A program made the position numbers and the translations under genes. A stretch of 19,707 nt of DNA from JBEEJZ01 sp046046915. GTDB lineage: Bacteria; Pseudomonadota; Gammaproteobacteria; Burkholderiales; Burkholderiaceae_C. Shown one piece after another: positions 13,513-19,707 of the stretch. Each line of letters begins with the position of its first letter. The first letter of the stretch is position 1. The notes under the pieces are model-generated. The model was not told the origin of the DNA. It was given only the letters and a program-made list of their open reading frames with translations, and did not search any database. The DNA lies in the NCBI GenBank assembly GCA_046046915.1, contig JBJOIT010000050.1:1-19707 (forward strand), in the 5' to 3' direction.

Positions 13513-14949
13513 TCAGTTGTCTTTCGGCTCGTCCTTGCGTTCAACCATGGTTTTGCTCACCAACACAGGTTTGCCTTTGAGCTGGTTGAGAGCTTGCATC
13601 AACTGGAAGTCCTTGTCTGAACCAAACTCGGGCAGCTTGCGATCGGCAGCGGGCTTCTTGGACTCCTCTTCGAGTTTCTTGCGGGCGTCTTCGCGTGCTT
13701 TTTCACGCGCTGCGTCTTTTTGCTCCTCGCCCTGGCCACTGTTCAGGTGCTTTTCCAGGTCGGCTTCGCGGGTGCGCAGGGCAGCAAACACATTGCCTTC
13801 TTCGGTCTCATCCACCATCACATCAGGCACGATGCCCTTGGCTTGAATGGACTTGCCGCTGGGCGTGTAGTAGCGCGCCGTGGTGATCTTCAGGCCGGTG
13901 TCGGGCCCGAGCGGGCGCACGGTTTGGACAGAGCCCTTGCCGAAGGTTTGGCTCCCCATGATGGCCGCGCGTTTGTGGTCTTGCAGCGCGCCCGCCACGA
14001 TTTCGCTGGCGGAGGCAGAGCCTTCGTTCACCAACACCACCAAGGGCACAGTTTTGAGGGCTGCCGGCAAGCGCTTGAGCGGATCGGCACCGCCACGGCG
14101 CTGATAAAACTCGGGTGATGCCTTGAAAATGGCCTTGCTCTCAGCCAGTTGGCCATTGGTGGAAACCACCGTCACGTTTTCGGGCAGGAAGGCGGCAGAC
14201 ACCGCCACGGCCGCATCCAGTAAACCGCCGGGATCGTTGCGGAGGTCAAGCACCATGCCTTTGAGTTTGGGCTCCTGTTTGTAGATCTCTTCGATCTTTT
14301 TCACAAAGTCCTCGACTGAACGCTCCTGAAACTGGCTCAGACGGACCCAGGCGTACCCTGGCTCTATGACCTTGGCCCGCACGGACTGGGTGCGGATTTC
14401 TTCGCGGATGATGGTCACCGGAAAACTGCGGTTCTCGTCCTTGCGGAAGATGGTCAGCACCACTTTGGTGTTGGGTTCACCCCGCATTTTTTTCACCGCA
14501 TCGTTCAGGGCCAAGCCCTTGACGGCGGTGTCATCAATTTTGGTGATCAGGTCGTTGGTCTTGAGGCCGGCCCGGAACGCTGGTGAGCCTTCGATGGGCG
14601 AGACCACCTTGACCAAGCCTTCTTCCTGGGTGATCTCGATGCCCACCCCCACAAAACGTCCGGACGTGCCTTCACGGAATTCCTTGAAGGACTTCTTGTC
14701 AAAGTACTGGGAGTGGGGGTCCAGGCTGGACACCATGCCGGAAATGGCATCGGTGATCAGCTTTTTCTCGTCCACCGGCTCAACGTAGTCGCTTTTGACC
14801 ATGCCGAACACGGCCGCCAGTTGCTGCAACTCCTCCAGTGGCAAGGGTGCCATGGTGCCACGCGCCACGGTCTGCAAAGACACGGTGGTGAGGGCACCTG
14901 CCATCACACCGATCGACACCCAACCCGCAATTTTCAGTTTTTGGCCCAT
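13513..14949 (-). CDS. ctpA: Carboxy-terminal processing protease (S41 family)
   Basis: The start is the ATG at 14949 (MGQKLKIAGW); the ORF extends to a TTG at 14976 with no better support. The 478-residue protein has an N-terminal membrane anchor or signal segment (about 7-30), a PDZ domain (GRFVGVGIEIT to about 185) and the S41 protease core. The catalytic Ser/Lys pair is S313 in GSASASEI and K338 in TFGKGSVQ, 25 residues apart as in tail-specific proteases. It should trim C-termini of periplasmic or cell-envelope proteins. The end (about 405-440) is a highly charged, probably helical segment rich in Glu/Lys/Arg, followed by a DFQLMQALNQLKG domain end. It lies between gpmA and moeB. Confidence 0.93.
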   Translation of the reverse strand: MGQKLKIAGWVSIGVMAGALTTVSLQTVARGTMAPLPLEELQQLAAVFGMVKSDYVEPVDEKKLITDAISGMVSSLDPHSQYFDKKSFKEFREGTSGRFVGVGIEITQEEGLVKVVSPIEGSPAFRAGLKTNDLITKIDDTAVKGLALNDAVKKMRGEPNTKVVLTIFRKDENRSFPVTIIREEIRTQSVRAKVIEPGYAWVRLSQFQERSVEDFVKKIEEIYKQEPKLKGMVLDLRNDPGGLLDAAVAVSAAFLPENVTVVSTNGQLAESKAIFKASPEFYQRRGGADPLKRLPAALKTVPLVVLVNEGSASASEIVAGALQDHKRAAIMGSQTFGKGSVQTVRPLGPDTGLKITTARYYTPSGKSIQAKGIVPDVMVDETEEGNVFAALRTREADLEKHLNSGQGEEQKDAAREKAREDARKKLEEESKKPAADRKLPEFGSDKDFQLMQALNQLKGKPVLVSKTMVERKDEPKDN

Positions 14950-14986
14950 AGCCCATCCATATTGAGATTCGGTCAATATACCCCTG

Positions 14987-15010
14987 CCCGATCAAACTTG
15001 CTTGACCGGG
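14987..15010. repeat. Hairpin with competing arm in the gpmA-ctpA gap
   Basis: CCCGATCAA (14987-14995) and TTGACCGGG (15002-15010) pair with one mismatch around a 6-base loop. The second arm can instead pair perfectly over seven bases with CGGTCAA at 14970-14976, so two structures exclude each other in the leader just before ctpA on the minus strand. There is no U tract after either. It is a structure candidate only. Confidence 0.3.
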
Positions 15011-15022
15011 TCGTTGTGGTGA

Positions 15023-15766
15023 TCAGGCCTTGCCCTGCGAGGCCACTGCCGCCGCGGCCTTGGCAGCTGCTTCAGCGTCACCGAGGTAGTAGTGGCGCAG
15101 AGGCTTCAGGTTGGCATCAAGCTCATAGACCAGCGGAATTCCATTGGGGATGTTCAGGCCCACGATGTCGGCATCGCTGATATCGTCCAGATACTTGACC
15201 AGCGCGCGTATGGAGTTGCCATGCGCGGCAAGCACCACGCGTTTGCCCGCCTTGATAGCCGGGGCCAGCGATTCATTCCAGAAGGGCATGACGCGTTCTA
15301 CCGTGTCTTTGAGACATTCTGTCAAGGGCACTTGCTCGCCTTGCAGCTTGCTGTAGCGCACATCCCCACGCTCACAGCGGGGATCGGTGGCCTCCAGTGC
15401 GGGCGGCGGTGTGTCATAGCTGCGACGCCAAATCAGCACCTGCTCGTCGCCATACTCTTTGGCCATGTCTGCCTTGTTCAGGCCCTGCAAGGCGCCGTAG
15501 TGGCGCTCGTTTAGGCGCCAGTTGTGTACCACGGGCAGCCACTGGCGGTTCATTTCGTCTAGGGTGTGCCACAGGGTGTGAATGGCACGTTTGAGGACAC
15601 TGGTGTAGGCGACATCAAACTCGTAACCCTCGGCCTTGAGCAATCGTCCGGCGTTCTTAGCCTGCTCGATGCCGGTGGGGGTCAGGTCCACATCCGTCCA
15701 GCCGGTGAAGCGGTTTTCGAGGTTCCAGGTGGATTCGCCGTGGCGGATCAGAACGAGTTTGTACAT
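15023..15766 (-). CDS. gpmA: 2,3-bisphosphoglycerate-dependent phosphoglycerate mutase
   Basis: The 247-residue product is a GpmA-type histidine phosphatase: LIRHGEST with the phosphorylated H9, R8, then R60 (LKRAIHT), E87 (LNERHYGALQG) and H182 (AAHGNSIRAL). It interconverts 3- and 2-phosphoglycerate in glycolysis and gluconeogenesis. The last 20 residues are an Ala/Gly/Lys tail (AEAAAKAAAAVASQGKA) seen in some members. The ATG at 15766 has no good ribosome binding site; the leader before it is C-rich in the mRNA. It is the first gene of gpmA-ctpA-moeB, divergent from the rhodanese gene across a 137-base gap. Confidence 0.95.
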   Translation of the reverse strand: MYKLVLIRHGESTWNLENRFTGWTDVDLTPTGIEQAKNAGRLLKAEGYEFDVAYTSVLKRAIHTLWHTLDEMNRQWLPVVHNWRLNERHYGALQGLNKADMAKEYGDEQVLIWRRSYDTPPPALEATDPRCERGDVRYSKLQGEQVPLTECLKDTVERVMPFWNESLAPAIKAGKRVVLAAHGNSIRALVKYLDDISDADIVGLNIPNGIPLVYELDANLKPLRHYYLGDAEAAAKAAAAVASQGKA

Positions 15767-15903
15767 GGTGTATTTTGATGACAGGTGAAGGGTGGGTTGG
15801 AGGGGGGCTAGTCATAAGCCGCATCCCCGGTGCTTGTTTGTCCTGCATTCTAAAATCAGCGTTTCGCCATAGGCCCGAGTGCGGGTAACCAACAAGGAAC
15901 AAA

Positions 15904-16311
15904 GTGAACTTTATTGTCGAAAACTGGCTGCTGATCTCGATTGCCCTGGCTTCGGGCGCACTGCTGTTGCTGCCCGTGATGCAGGGGGCTGCCTCCACCG
16001 GACTGGGTCCCAACGACGTTGTGCAACTCATCAACCGTGAAAAGGCGGTCGTCATTGATGTTTGTGAACCCAATGAGTTTGCCGCAGGTCACGTGGTGGG
16101 TGCCCGCAATATTCCATTGGGCCAGCTCGAAGAAAAGCTCCCACAAGCGGTCAAGAACAAGGCCCTGCCCGTGGTGCTGGTGTGCCAGTCGGGCATGCGT
16201 TCAGGTCGTGCGTTGAGCACGGCCAAAAAGCTGGGTTTCGAGAAGGCTTACTCGCTGGCGGGTGGCCTGGGCGCCTGGAAAACCCTCAATCTCCCCGTCG
16301 AAAAAGCTTGA
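15904..16311 (+). CDS. yibN: Membrane-anchored rhodanese-like protein (YibN-like)
   Basis: The start is a GTG at 15904 with AAGGA at 15894-15898. The 135-residue protein begins with a membrane segment (about 7-27) and continues as a single rhodanese domain. The active loop CQSGMRSG (C94 to R99) and the DVCEPNEFAAGHVVGARNIPL stretch (from 52) are intact, so sulfur transfer or a related cysteine chemistry is likely. In E. coli the order yibN-grxC-secB-gpsA is the same, which supports the YibN assignment. Its role is not firmly known. The next gene begins 17 bases after its stop. Confidence 0.88.
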   Translation: MNFIVENWLLISIALASGALLLLPVMQGAASTGLGPNDVVQLINREKAVVIDVCEPNEFAAGHVVGARNIPLGQLEEKLPQAVKNKALPVVLVCQSGMRSGRALSTAKKLGFEKAYSLAGGLGAWKTLNLPVEKA

Positions 16312-16328
16312 AACTCAAGGAGCGCCTC

Positions 16329-16586
16329 ATGCCTGCCGTGAAGATGTACACCACTGCCGTTTGCCCCTACTGCATCCGTGCCAAGCAGATTCTCAAGTCT
16401 CGTGGCGTCGAGCACATCGAAGAAATCCGGGTGGATACCCAGCCCGATGAGCGCGTCAAGATGATGGAGCTCACTGGCCGCCGCACCGTGCCACAAATTT
16501 TTGTAGGCGATACCCATGTCGGCGGTTGCGATGACCTGATGGCCTTGGACGCTCAAGGTGGATTGCTACCCTTGCTGGCGGCCTGA
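16329..16586 (+). CDS. grxC: Glutaredoxin 3
   Basis: The start is the ATG at 16329 with AAGGAG at 16317-16322; an in-frame ATG at 16182 lies inside the rhodanese gene. The 85-residue protein has the dithiol active site CPYC (C12, C15), the cis-Pro TVPQIF motif and GGCDDL near the end, the pattern of GrxC. It reduces disulfides or glutathione adducts in the cytosol using glutathione. It follows the rhodanese gene by 17 bases and is followed by a hairpin before secB. Confidence 0.93.
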   Translation: MPAVKMYTTAVCPYCIRAKQILKSRGVEHIEEIRVDTQPDERVKMMELTGRRTVPQIFVGDTHVGGCDDLMALDAQGGLLPLLAA

Positions 16587-16633
16587 TCCCCGCCAAAACG
16601 CTTGCGCTAAACTTCCTGCGCCCTTAGAGATCC

Positions 16634-16671
16634 AGGCCCGCCCAAGTTTTTGTGGCGGGCCTTGTTATATT
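16634..16671 (+). terminator. Probable intrinsic terminator after grxC
   Basis: AGGCCCGCC (16634-16642) pairs perfectly with GGCGGGCCT (16654-16662) around an 11-base loop, followed by TTGTTATATTTT. It lies 47 bases after the grxC stop and 14 bases before secB. The U tract is interrupted, so it may be partial, with some transcripts reading through into secB-gpsA. Confidence 0.65.
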
Positions 16672-16684
16672 TTGAAAGCCATCC

Positions 16685-17128
16685 ATGTCCGAGCAACTTG
16701 ACCCCGTGTTTCAGATTCAGCGCGTTTACCTCAAGGAGGCCTCGCTGGAGCAACCCAATTCACCCGCCATCCTGCTCGAACAAGAGCAGCCCACAGTGGA
16801 CATCCAGCTCGGCGTCGAAGCCGCACCAGTCGCCGATGGCGTCTTCGAGGTCTGCGTGACCGCCACCGTGCAAACCAAGATCAAGGATCGCACCGTGTTT
16901 CTGGTGGAAGCCAAGCAAGCCGGAATTTTTGAAATTCGCAATCTGCCGCAAGAGCAGCTGGGGCAGATCATGGGCATCGCTTGCCCGCAAATCGTGTACC
17001 CCTACTTGCGTGGTAATGTGGCCGACTTGGTCCAACGGGCTGGCTTCCCACCCGTGCATCTCTCGGAAATCAATTTCCAGGCCATGTACGAGCAGCAGCA
17101 AGCCGCTGCTGCCGAGCAGGTTCAGTAA
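16685..17128 (+). CDS. secB: Protein-export chaperone SecB
   Basis: The 147-residue acidic protein matches SecB: PVFQIQRVYLKEASLEQPN at the start, the central TVDIQLGV and FEVCVTATVQTK strands, FEIRNLPQEQLGQIMGI, and CPQIVYPYLRGNVADLVQRAGFPPVHL near the end. It forms a tetramer that binds unfolded preproteins and delivers them to SecA. The tail is Gln/Ala-rich. A weak purine run and the grxC terminator precede the start. A 45-base gap leads to gpsA. Confidence 0.96.
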   Translation: MSEQLDPVFQIQRVYLKEASLEQPNSPAILLEQEQPTVDIQLGVEAAPVADGVFEVCVTATVQTKIKDRTVFLVEAKQAGIFEIRNLPQEQLGQIMGIACPQIVYPYLRGNVADLVQRAGFPPVHLSEINFQAMYEQQQAAAAEQVQ

Positions 17129-17173
17129 GGATCATCGGGTTCCTGGCGAGCCAAGGCATCACACGGAGGCCGC

Positions 17174-18220
17174 GTGAAGATTGCTGTTTTAGGAGCGGGC
17201 GCCTGGGGCACAGCCCTGGCCATCAGTGCTGCCAATCACCCGGCGGCCGGCCGTGTCGTTTCCTTGTGGGCACGAGATGCTGCCCAAGCTGCCAGCATGA
17301 AGGCACAGGGCGTCAATGCGCGCTATCTTCCGCAGGTGAGTATTCCGGCTGGGGTGTCGATCAGCGCCCTGCCTGGGACGGCCCATTCGGACGAGAGCTG
17401 GTCGTCCATCACAGAACATGCAGACCTTGTGGTGGTTGCCACGCCCATGGCGGGTTTGCGCAGCATGCTCCAGCAGCTCAGCGCCAGCCGTGCCCCCGTG
17501 GCATGGCTTTGCAAGGGCTTTGAGCGTGCGCCATCCTCAGGCCCTGGCGCGAGGCCGGCCCAAGGGTTGATGCCGCACGAAATTCAGGCACAAGTTGCTC
17601 CGGGTCTAGCCTGTGGTGCCTTGAGTGGCCCCAGCTTCGCGCTCGAAGTGGCTCGCGGTCAACCCACCGCGCTGGTGGCGGCCAGCCGACTTGCCAGTGT
17701 GCGCGAGGCCTTGGTCCAGGCGTTTCACGGTCCCAACCTGCGTGTGTACGCCAACGATGACATCGTGGGTGTCGAAGTGGGTGGCGCTGTCAAGAATGTG
17801 CTGGCGATCGCCACGGGTCTGTGCGACGGGCTCAACTTGGGCCTCAATGCACGTGCGGCCCTGATCTCTCGCGGATTGGCGGAAATGACACGTCTGGGCG
17901 TAGCGCTGGGTGCCAAGACAGAGACCTTCATGGGGCTGAGCGGTTTGGGCGACCTCGTGTTAACGGCGACGGGTGACCTTTCTCGCAACCGGCAAGTGGG
18001 CTTGTTGCTGGCGCAAGGCAAGTCGCTGGCCGAAGCCGTCGATTCACTGGGCCATGTGGCGGAGGGTGTGTACAGCGCACGCACTGTGGTGCAGCGTGCC
18101 CAAGCACTCGGCGTCGATATGCCTATTTCCGAGACGGTGGTGGCTTTGCTCGACGGCAAGCTCAGTGCCACGCAGGCGGTTGCCACCCTGATGGGGCGTG
18201 GTGCCCGGGTCGAGGTCTGA
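17174..18220 (+). CDS. gpsA: Glycerol-3-phosphate dehydrogenase [NAD(P)+]
   Basis: The start is a GTG at 17174 with a strong GGAGG at 17165-17169. The 348-residue protein has the Rossmann GAGAWGT motif (7-13), CKGFE (113-117), SGPSFALEVARGQPT (from 151), the catalytic K207 in GAVKNVLAIATG and GLSGLGDLVLTAT (254-266). It reduces dihydroxyacetone phosphate to sn-glycerol 3-phosphate for phospholipid synthesis. Two short insertions (about 68-80 and 118-131) make it slightly longer than the usual 330-340 residues. It follows secB as in E. coli, but the gene after it is nadC, not cysE. Confidence 0.95.
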   Translation: MKIAVLGAGAWGTALAISAANHPAAGRVVSLWARDAAQAASMKAQGVNARYLPQVSIPAGVSISALPGTAHSDESWSSITEHADLVVVATPMAGLRSMLQQLSASRAPVAWLCKGFERAPSSGPGARPAQGLMPHEIQAQVAPGLACGALSGPSFALEVARGQPTALVAASRLASVREALVQAFHGPNLRVYANDDIVGVEVGGAVKNVLAIATGLCDGLNLGLNARAALISRGLAEMTRLGVALGAKTETFMGLSGLGDLVLTATGDLSRNRQVGLLLAQGKSLAEAVDSLGHVAEGVYSARTVVQRAQALGVDMPISETVVALLDGKLSATQAVATLMGRGARVEV

Positions 18221-18262
18221 TCGGTTTTTGTCTTTTTTGCAGGTTTCTTCTAGGGCCATGCC

Positions 18263-19126
18263 ATGAACAGCACGCAATTTTTCACGCCATCTGCGCTGGC
18301 CGATTTGGCTCAGGCGGATGTTCGCCGGGCCCTGGCTGAAGACCTGGGTGATGGCGATCTCACTGCCGGTTTGATTGACCCCACCCGTCGTGCCCGGGCC
18401 CGTGTGCTGGCCCGAGAATCTGCGGTGATCTGTGGCGCGCCCTGGGCCGAGGCTGCCTTGCGAGCTCTGGACCCCGAGGTTCAGATTCGCTGGCTTGTGG
18501 CAGAGGGTCAACGCTGTGAGCCCGATCAGGTAGTCCTGGAAGTGGAAGGCCAGGCCCGAGCCTTGCTCAGCGCCGAGCGCACAGCCTTAAATTTTTTGCA
18601 ATTGCTCAGCGCCGTGGCGACCAAGACCGCGCTGTATGTGGCGCAAGTGCAGGGCACCCGGGCCAGCATCGTGGACACCCGAAAAACCTTGCCCGGCTTG
18701 CGCCTGGCGCAAAAGTACGCCGTCAAGATGGGCGGTGGCGTCAACCACCGCATCGGCCTGTTTGATGCCGTGTTGATCAAGGAAAACCATATCGCTGCCG
18801 CGGGTGGGGTGACCCAGGCCTTGCGAGCGGCGCAGGCCGTGGCCAGCCGGGCCAGCTTTGTCGAGATCGAGGTGGAGACCCTGGATCAATTGCGCGAAGC
18901 TTTGGCCGCTGGTGCCACCATGGTGCTGTTGGACAACATGTCCTTGACCGATTTGCATGAAGCTGTGCGTATCAACGCTGGCCGTGCGGTGCTGGAGATA
19001 TCCGGCGGTGTCACGCTGGATGGCCTGCGTGAACTGGCCCAGACGGGCGTGGACCGTATCTCGATTGGCACCCTGACCAAAGACGTCAAGGCCACCGATT
19101 TTTCAATGCGTTTGCAGGAACTGTGA
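18263..19126 (+). CDS. nadC: Quinolinate phosphoribosyltransferase (nicotinate-nucleotide pyrophosphorylase)
   Basis: The 287-residue product shows the full NadC set: AERTALNFLQ (104-113), DTRKTLPGLR (138-147), KMGGGVNHR (155-163), K173 in LIKENH, EIEVET (201-206), LLDNM (222-226) and SGGV then SIGT at the end. It joins quinolinate and PRPP to nicotinate mononucleotide in de novo NAD synthesis. A T-rich stretch (18225-18248) precedes it without a clear stem. The next gene, nadA, makes its substrate; nadA begins seven bases after its stop, with the likely ribosome binding site GAGGTG overlapping the nadC stop. Confidence 0.96.
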   Translation: MNSTQFFTPSALADLAQADVRRALAEDLGDGDLTAGLIDPTRRARARVLARESAVICGAPWAEAALRALDPEVQIRWLVAEGQRCEPDQVVLEVEGQARALLSAERTALNFLQLLSAVATKTALYVAQVQGTRASIVDTRKTLPGLRLAQKYAVKMGGGVNHRIGLFDAVLIKENHIAAAGGVTQALRAAQAVASRASFVEIEVETLDQLREALAAGATMVLLDNMSLTDLHEAVRINAGRAVLEISGGVTLDGLRELAQTGVDRISIGTLTKDVKATDFSMRLQEL

Positions 19127-19133
19127 GGTGACC

Positions 19134-19707
19134 ATGAACGCCCTGATCGACGTTGAATTTGAACAACCCGCCTGTGGCACCAAGCACGCCTGGGCCCGCG
19201 TTCCGGTGGAACCCGGCCCGGCCGAGCGCGCCCGCCTGAAAGACGACATCCGGCGCCTTCTGAAGGAACGCAACGCTGTGATGGTGTCGCACTACTACGT
19301 GCACCCTGATTTGCAGGATCTTGCTGAAGAAACCGGCGGTTTGGTGAGCGACTCTCTCGAGATGGCCCGCTTTGGTCGCGATCACGAGGCGCAAACCCTG
19401 GTGGTCTCGGGCGTGCGTTTCATGGGCGAGACGGCCAAGATCTTGTCGCCCGAAAAGCGGGTACTGATGCCCGATATGGACGCCAACTGCTCGCTCGACC
19501 TGGGTTGCCCCATCGAGGCCTTCTCTGCCTTTTGCGATCAGCACCCTGACCGCACCGTGGTGGTCTATGCCAACACCAGCGCAGCCGTCAAAGCCCGCGC
19601 CGACTGGCTGGTGACCTCGAGCTGCGCGCTGGACGTGGTGCGCGCGCTCAAAGACCAGGGCCAAAAAATCCTGTGGGCGCCCGATCGCCACCTGGGTGGC
19701 TACATCC
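19134..19707 (+). CDS. nadA: Quinolinate synthase NadA, N-terminal part (3' cut by window edge)
   Basis: The frame is open from the ATG at 19134 to the last base, giving 191 residues of an enzyme normally about 370 long. Recognisable parts are VSHYYVHPDLQDLAEE (51-66), the GVRFMGETAKILSP segment (93-106), C119 in DANCSLDLGCP, which is the first of three [4Fe-4S] ligands, VVYANTSAAVKA (143-154) and WAPDRHLGGYI at the cut end. It condenses iminoaspartate with dihydroxyacetone phosphate to quinolinate. nadB, expected for the iminoaspartate supply, may follow beyond the window. Confidence 0.95.
   Translation, partial: MNALIDVEFEQPACGTKHAWARVPVEPGPAERARLKDDIRRLLKERNAVMVSHYYVHPDLQDLAEETGGLVSDSLEMARFGRDHEAQTLVVSGVRFMGETAKILSPEKRVLMPDMDANCSLDLGCPIEAFSAFCDQHPDRTVVVYANTSAAVKARADWLVTSSCALDVVRALKDQGQKILWAPDRHLGGYI

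Noticed and set aside
18221..18262. T-rich stretch after gpsA as an intrinsic terminator
   Set aside because: I find no convincing GC-rich stem directly before the T runs.
19086..19691. 201-codon minus-strand frame at the right end
   Set aside because: It lies opposite nadA, whose plus-strand frame has clear quinolinate synthase motifs and simply runs off the window.
1..19707. Mobile elements, CRISPR arrays, tRNA or rRNA genes, phage or conjugation genes
   Set aside because: None could be recognised; gaps are too short and hold no repeat arrays, cloverleaf-like sequence or transposase-type proteins.

Overview
The window reads as a stretch of betaproteobacterial chromosome, most likely order Burkholderiales and probably family Comamonadaceae. 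The grounds are high GC, dense packing of genes, the style of the proteins (long Ala/Pro-rich tails, a UbiJ-UbiB pair, a FmdB-DUF502-AspS run) and gene order. This taxonomic call is inference from sequence character; no search was run. Coding density is very high. There is no gene-free stretch over 300 bases; the longest gaps are 12003-12153, 15767-15903 and 16587-16684. I see no tRNA, rRNA, CRISPR array, insertion sequence, integrase or phage gene.

Left part (1-5633, all +): the end of a Tim44-like protein, then ubiJ and ubiB (overlapping ATGA; ubiquinone biosynthesis). A run of fmdB-like zinc ribbon gene, DUF502 membrane protein and aspS follows from a good -10 box, and ends in a strong intrinsic terminator at 5665-5692. 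The AspRS carries the two residues associated with non-discriminating enzymes.

Middle part (5720-10392, all +): nudB, a ybhP-like phosphohydrolase and clsB form a tight operon. folE, a stand-alone BLUF blue-light sensor and a DUF429 protein of unknown function follow. NudB and FolE are successive folate-pathway enzymes that flank two phospholipid-type genes. The DUF429 gene runs 33 bases into the end of a gene on the other strand.

Opposing signalling pair (12002-10360, -): a diguanylate cyclase with intact GGEEF and RxxD sites is coupled by TGATG to a FlhG/MinD-like ATPase. With BLUF and DUF429 this forms the most accessory-looking part of the window and the best place to look for something undescribed: a light sensor, a c-di-GMP synthase and a localisation-type ATPase within 3 kb.

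Right part: an exported thermonuclease-like protein (+) converges on gpmA-ctpA-moeB (-: glycolysis, periplasmic processing protease, ubiquitin-like activating enzyme). Divergent from gpmA runs rhodanese (yibN)-grxC-secB-gpsA, the same order as in E. coli but without cysE afterwards. It is followed by nadC and the start of nadA (NAD biosynthesis), cut by the window edge.

Most of the window is conserved housekeeping sequence. The findings worth testing concern unusual linkages, overlaps and small RNA-level structures rather than a proven new system.
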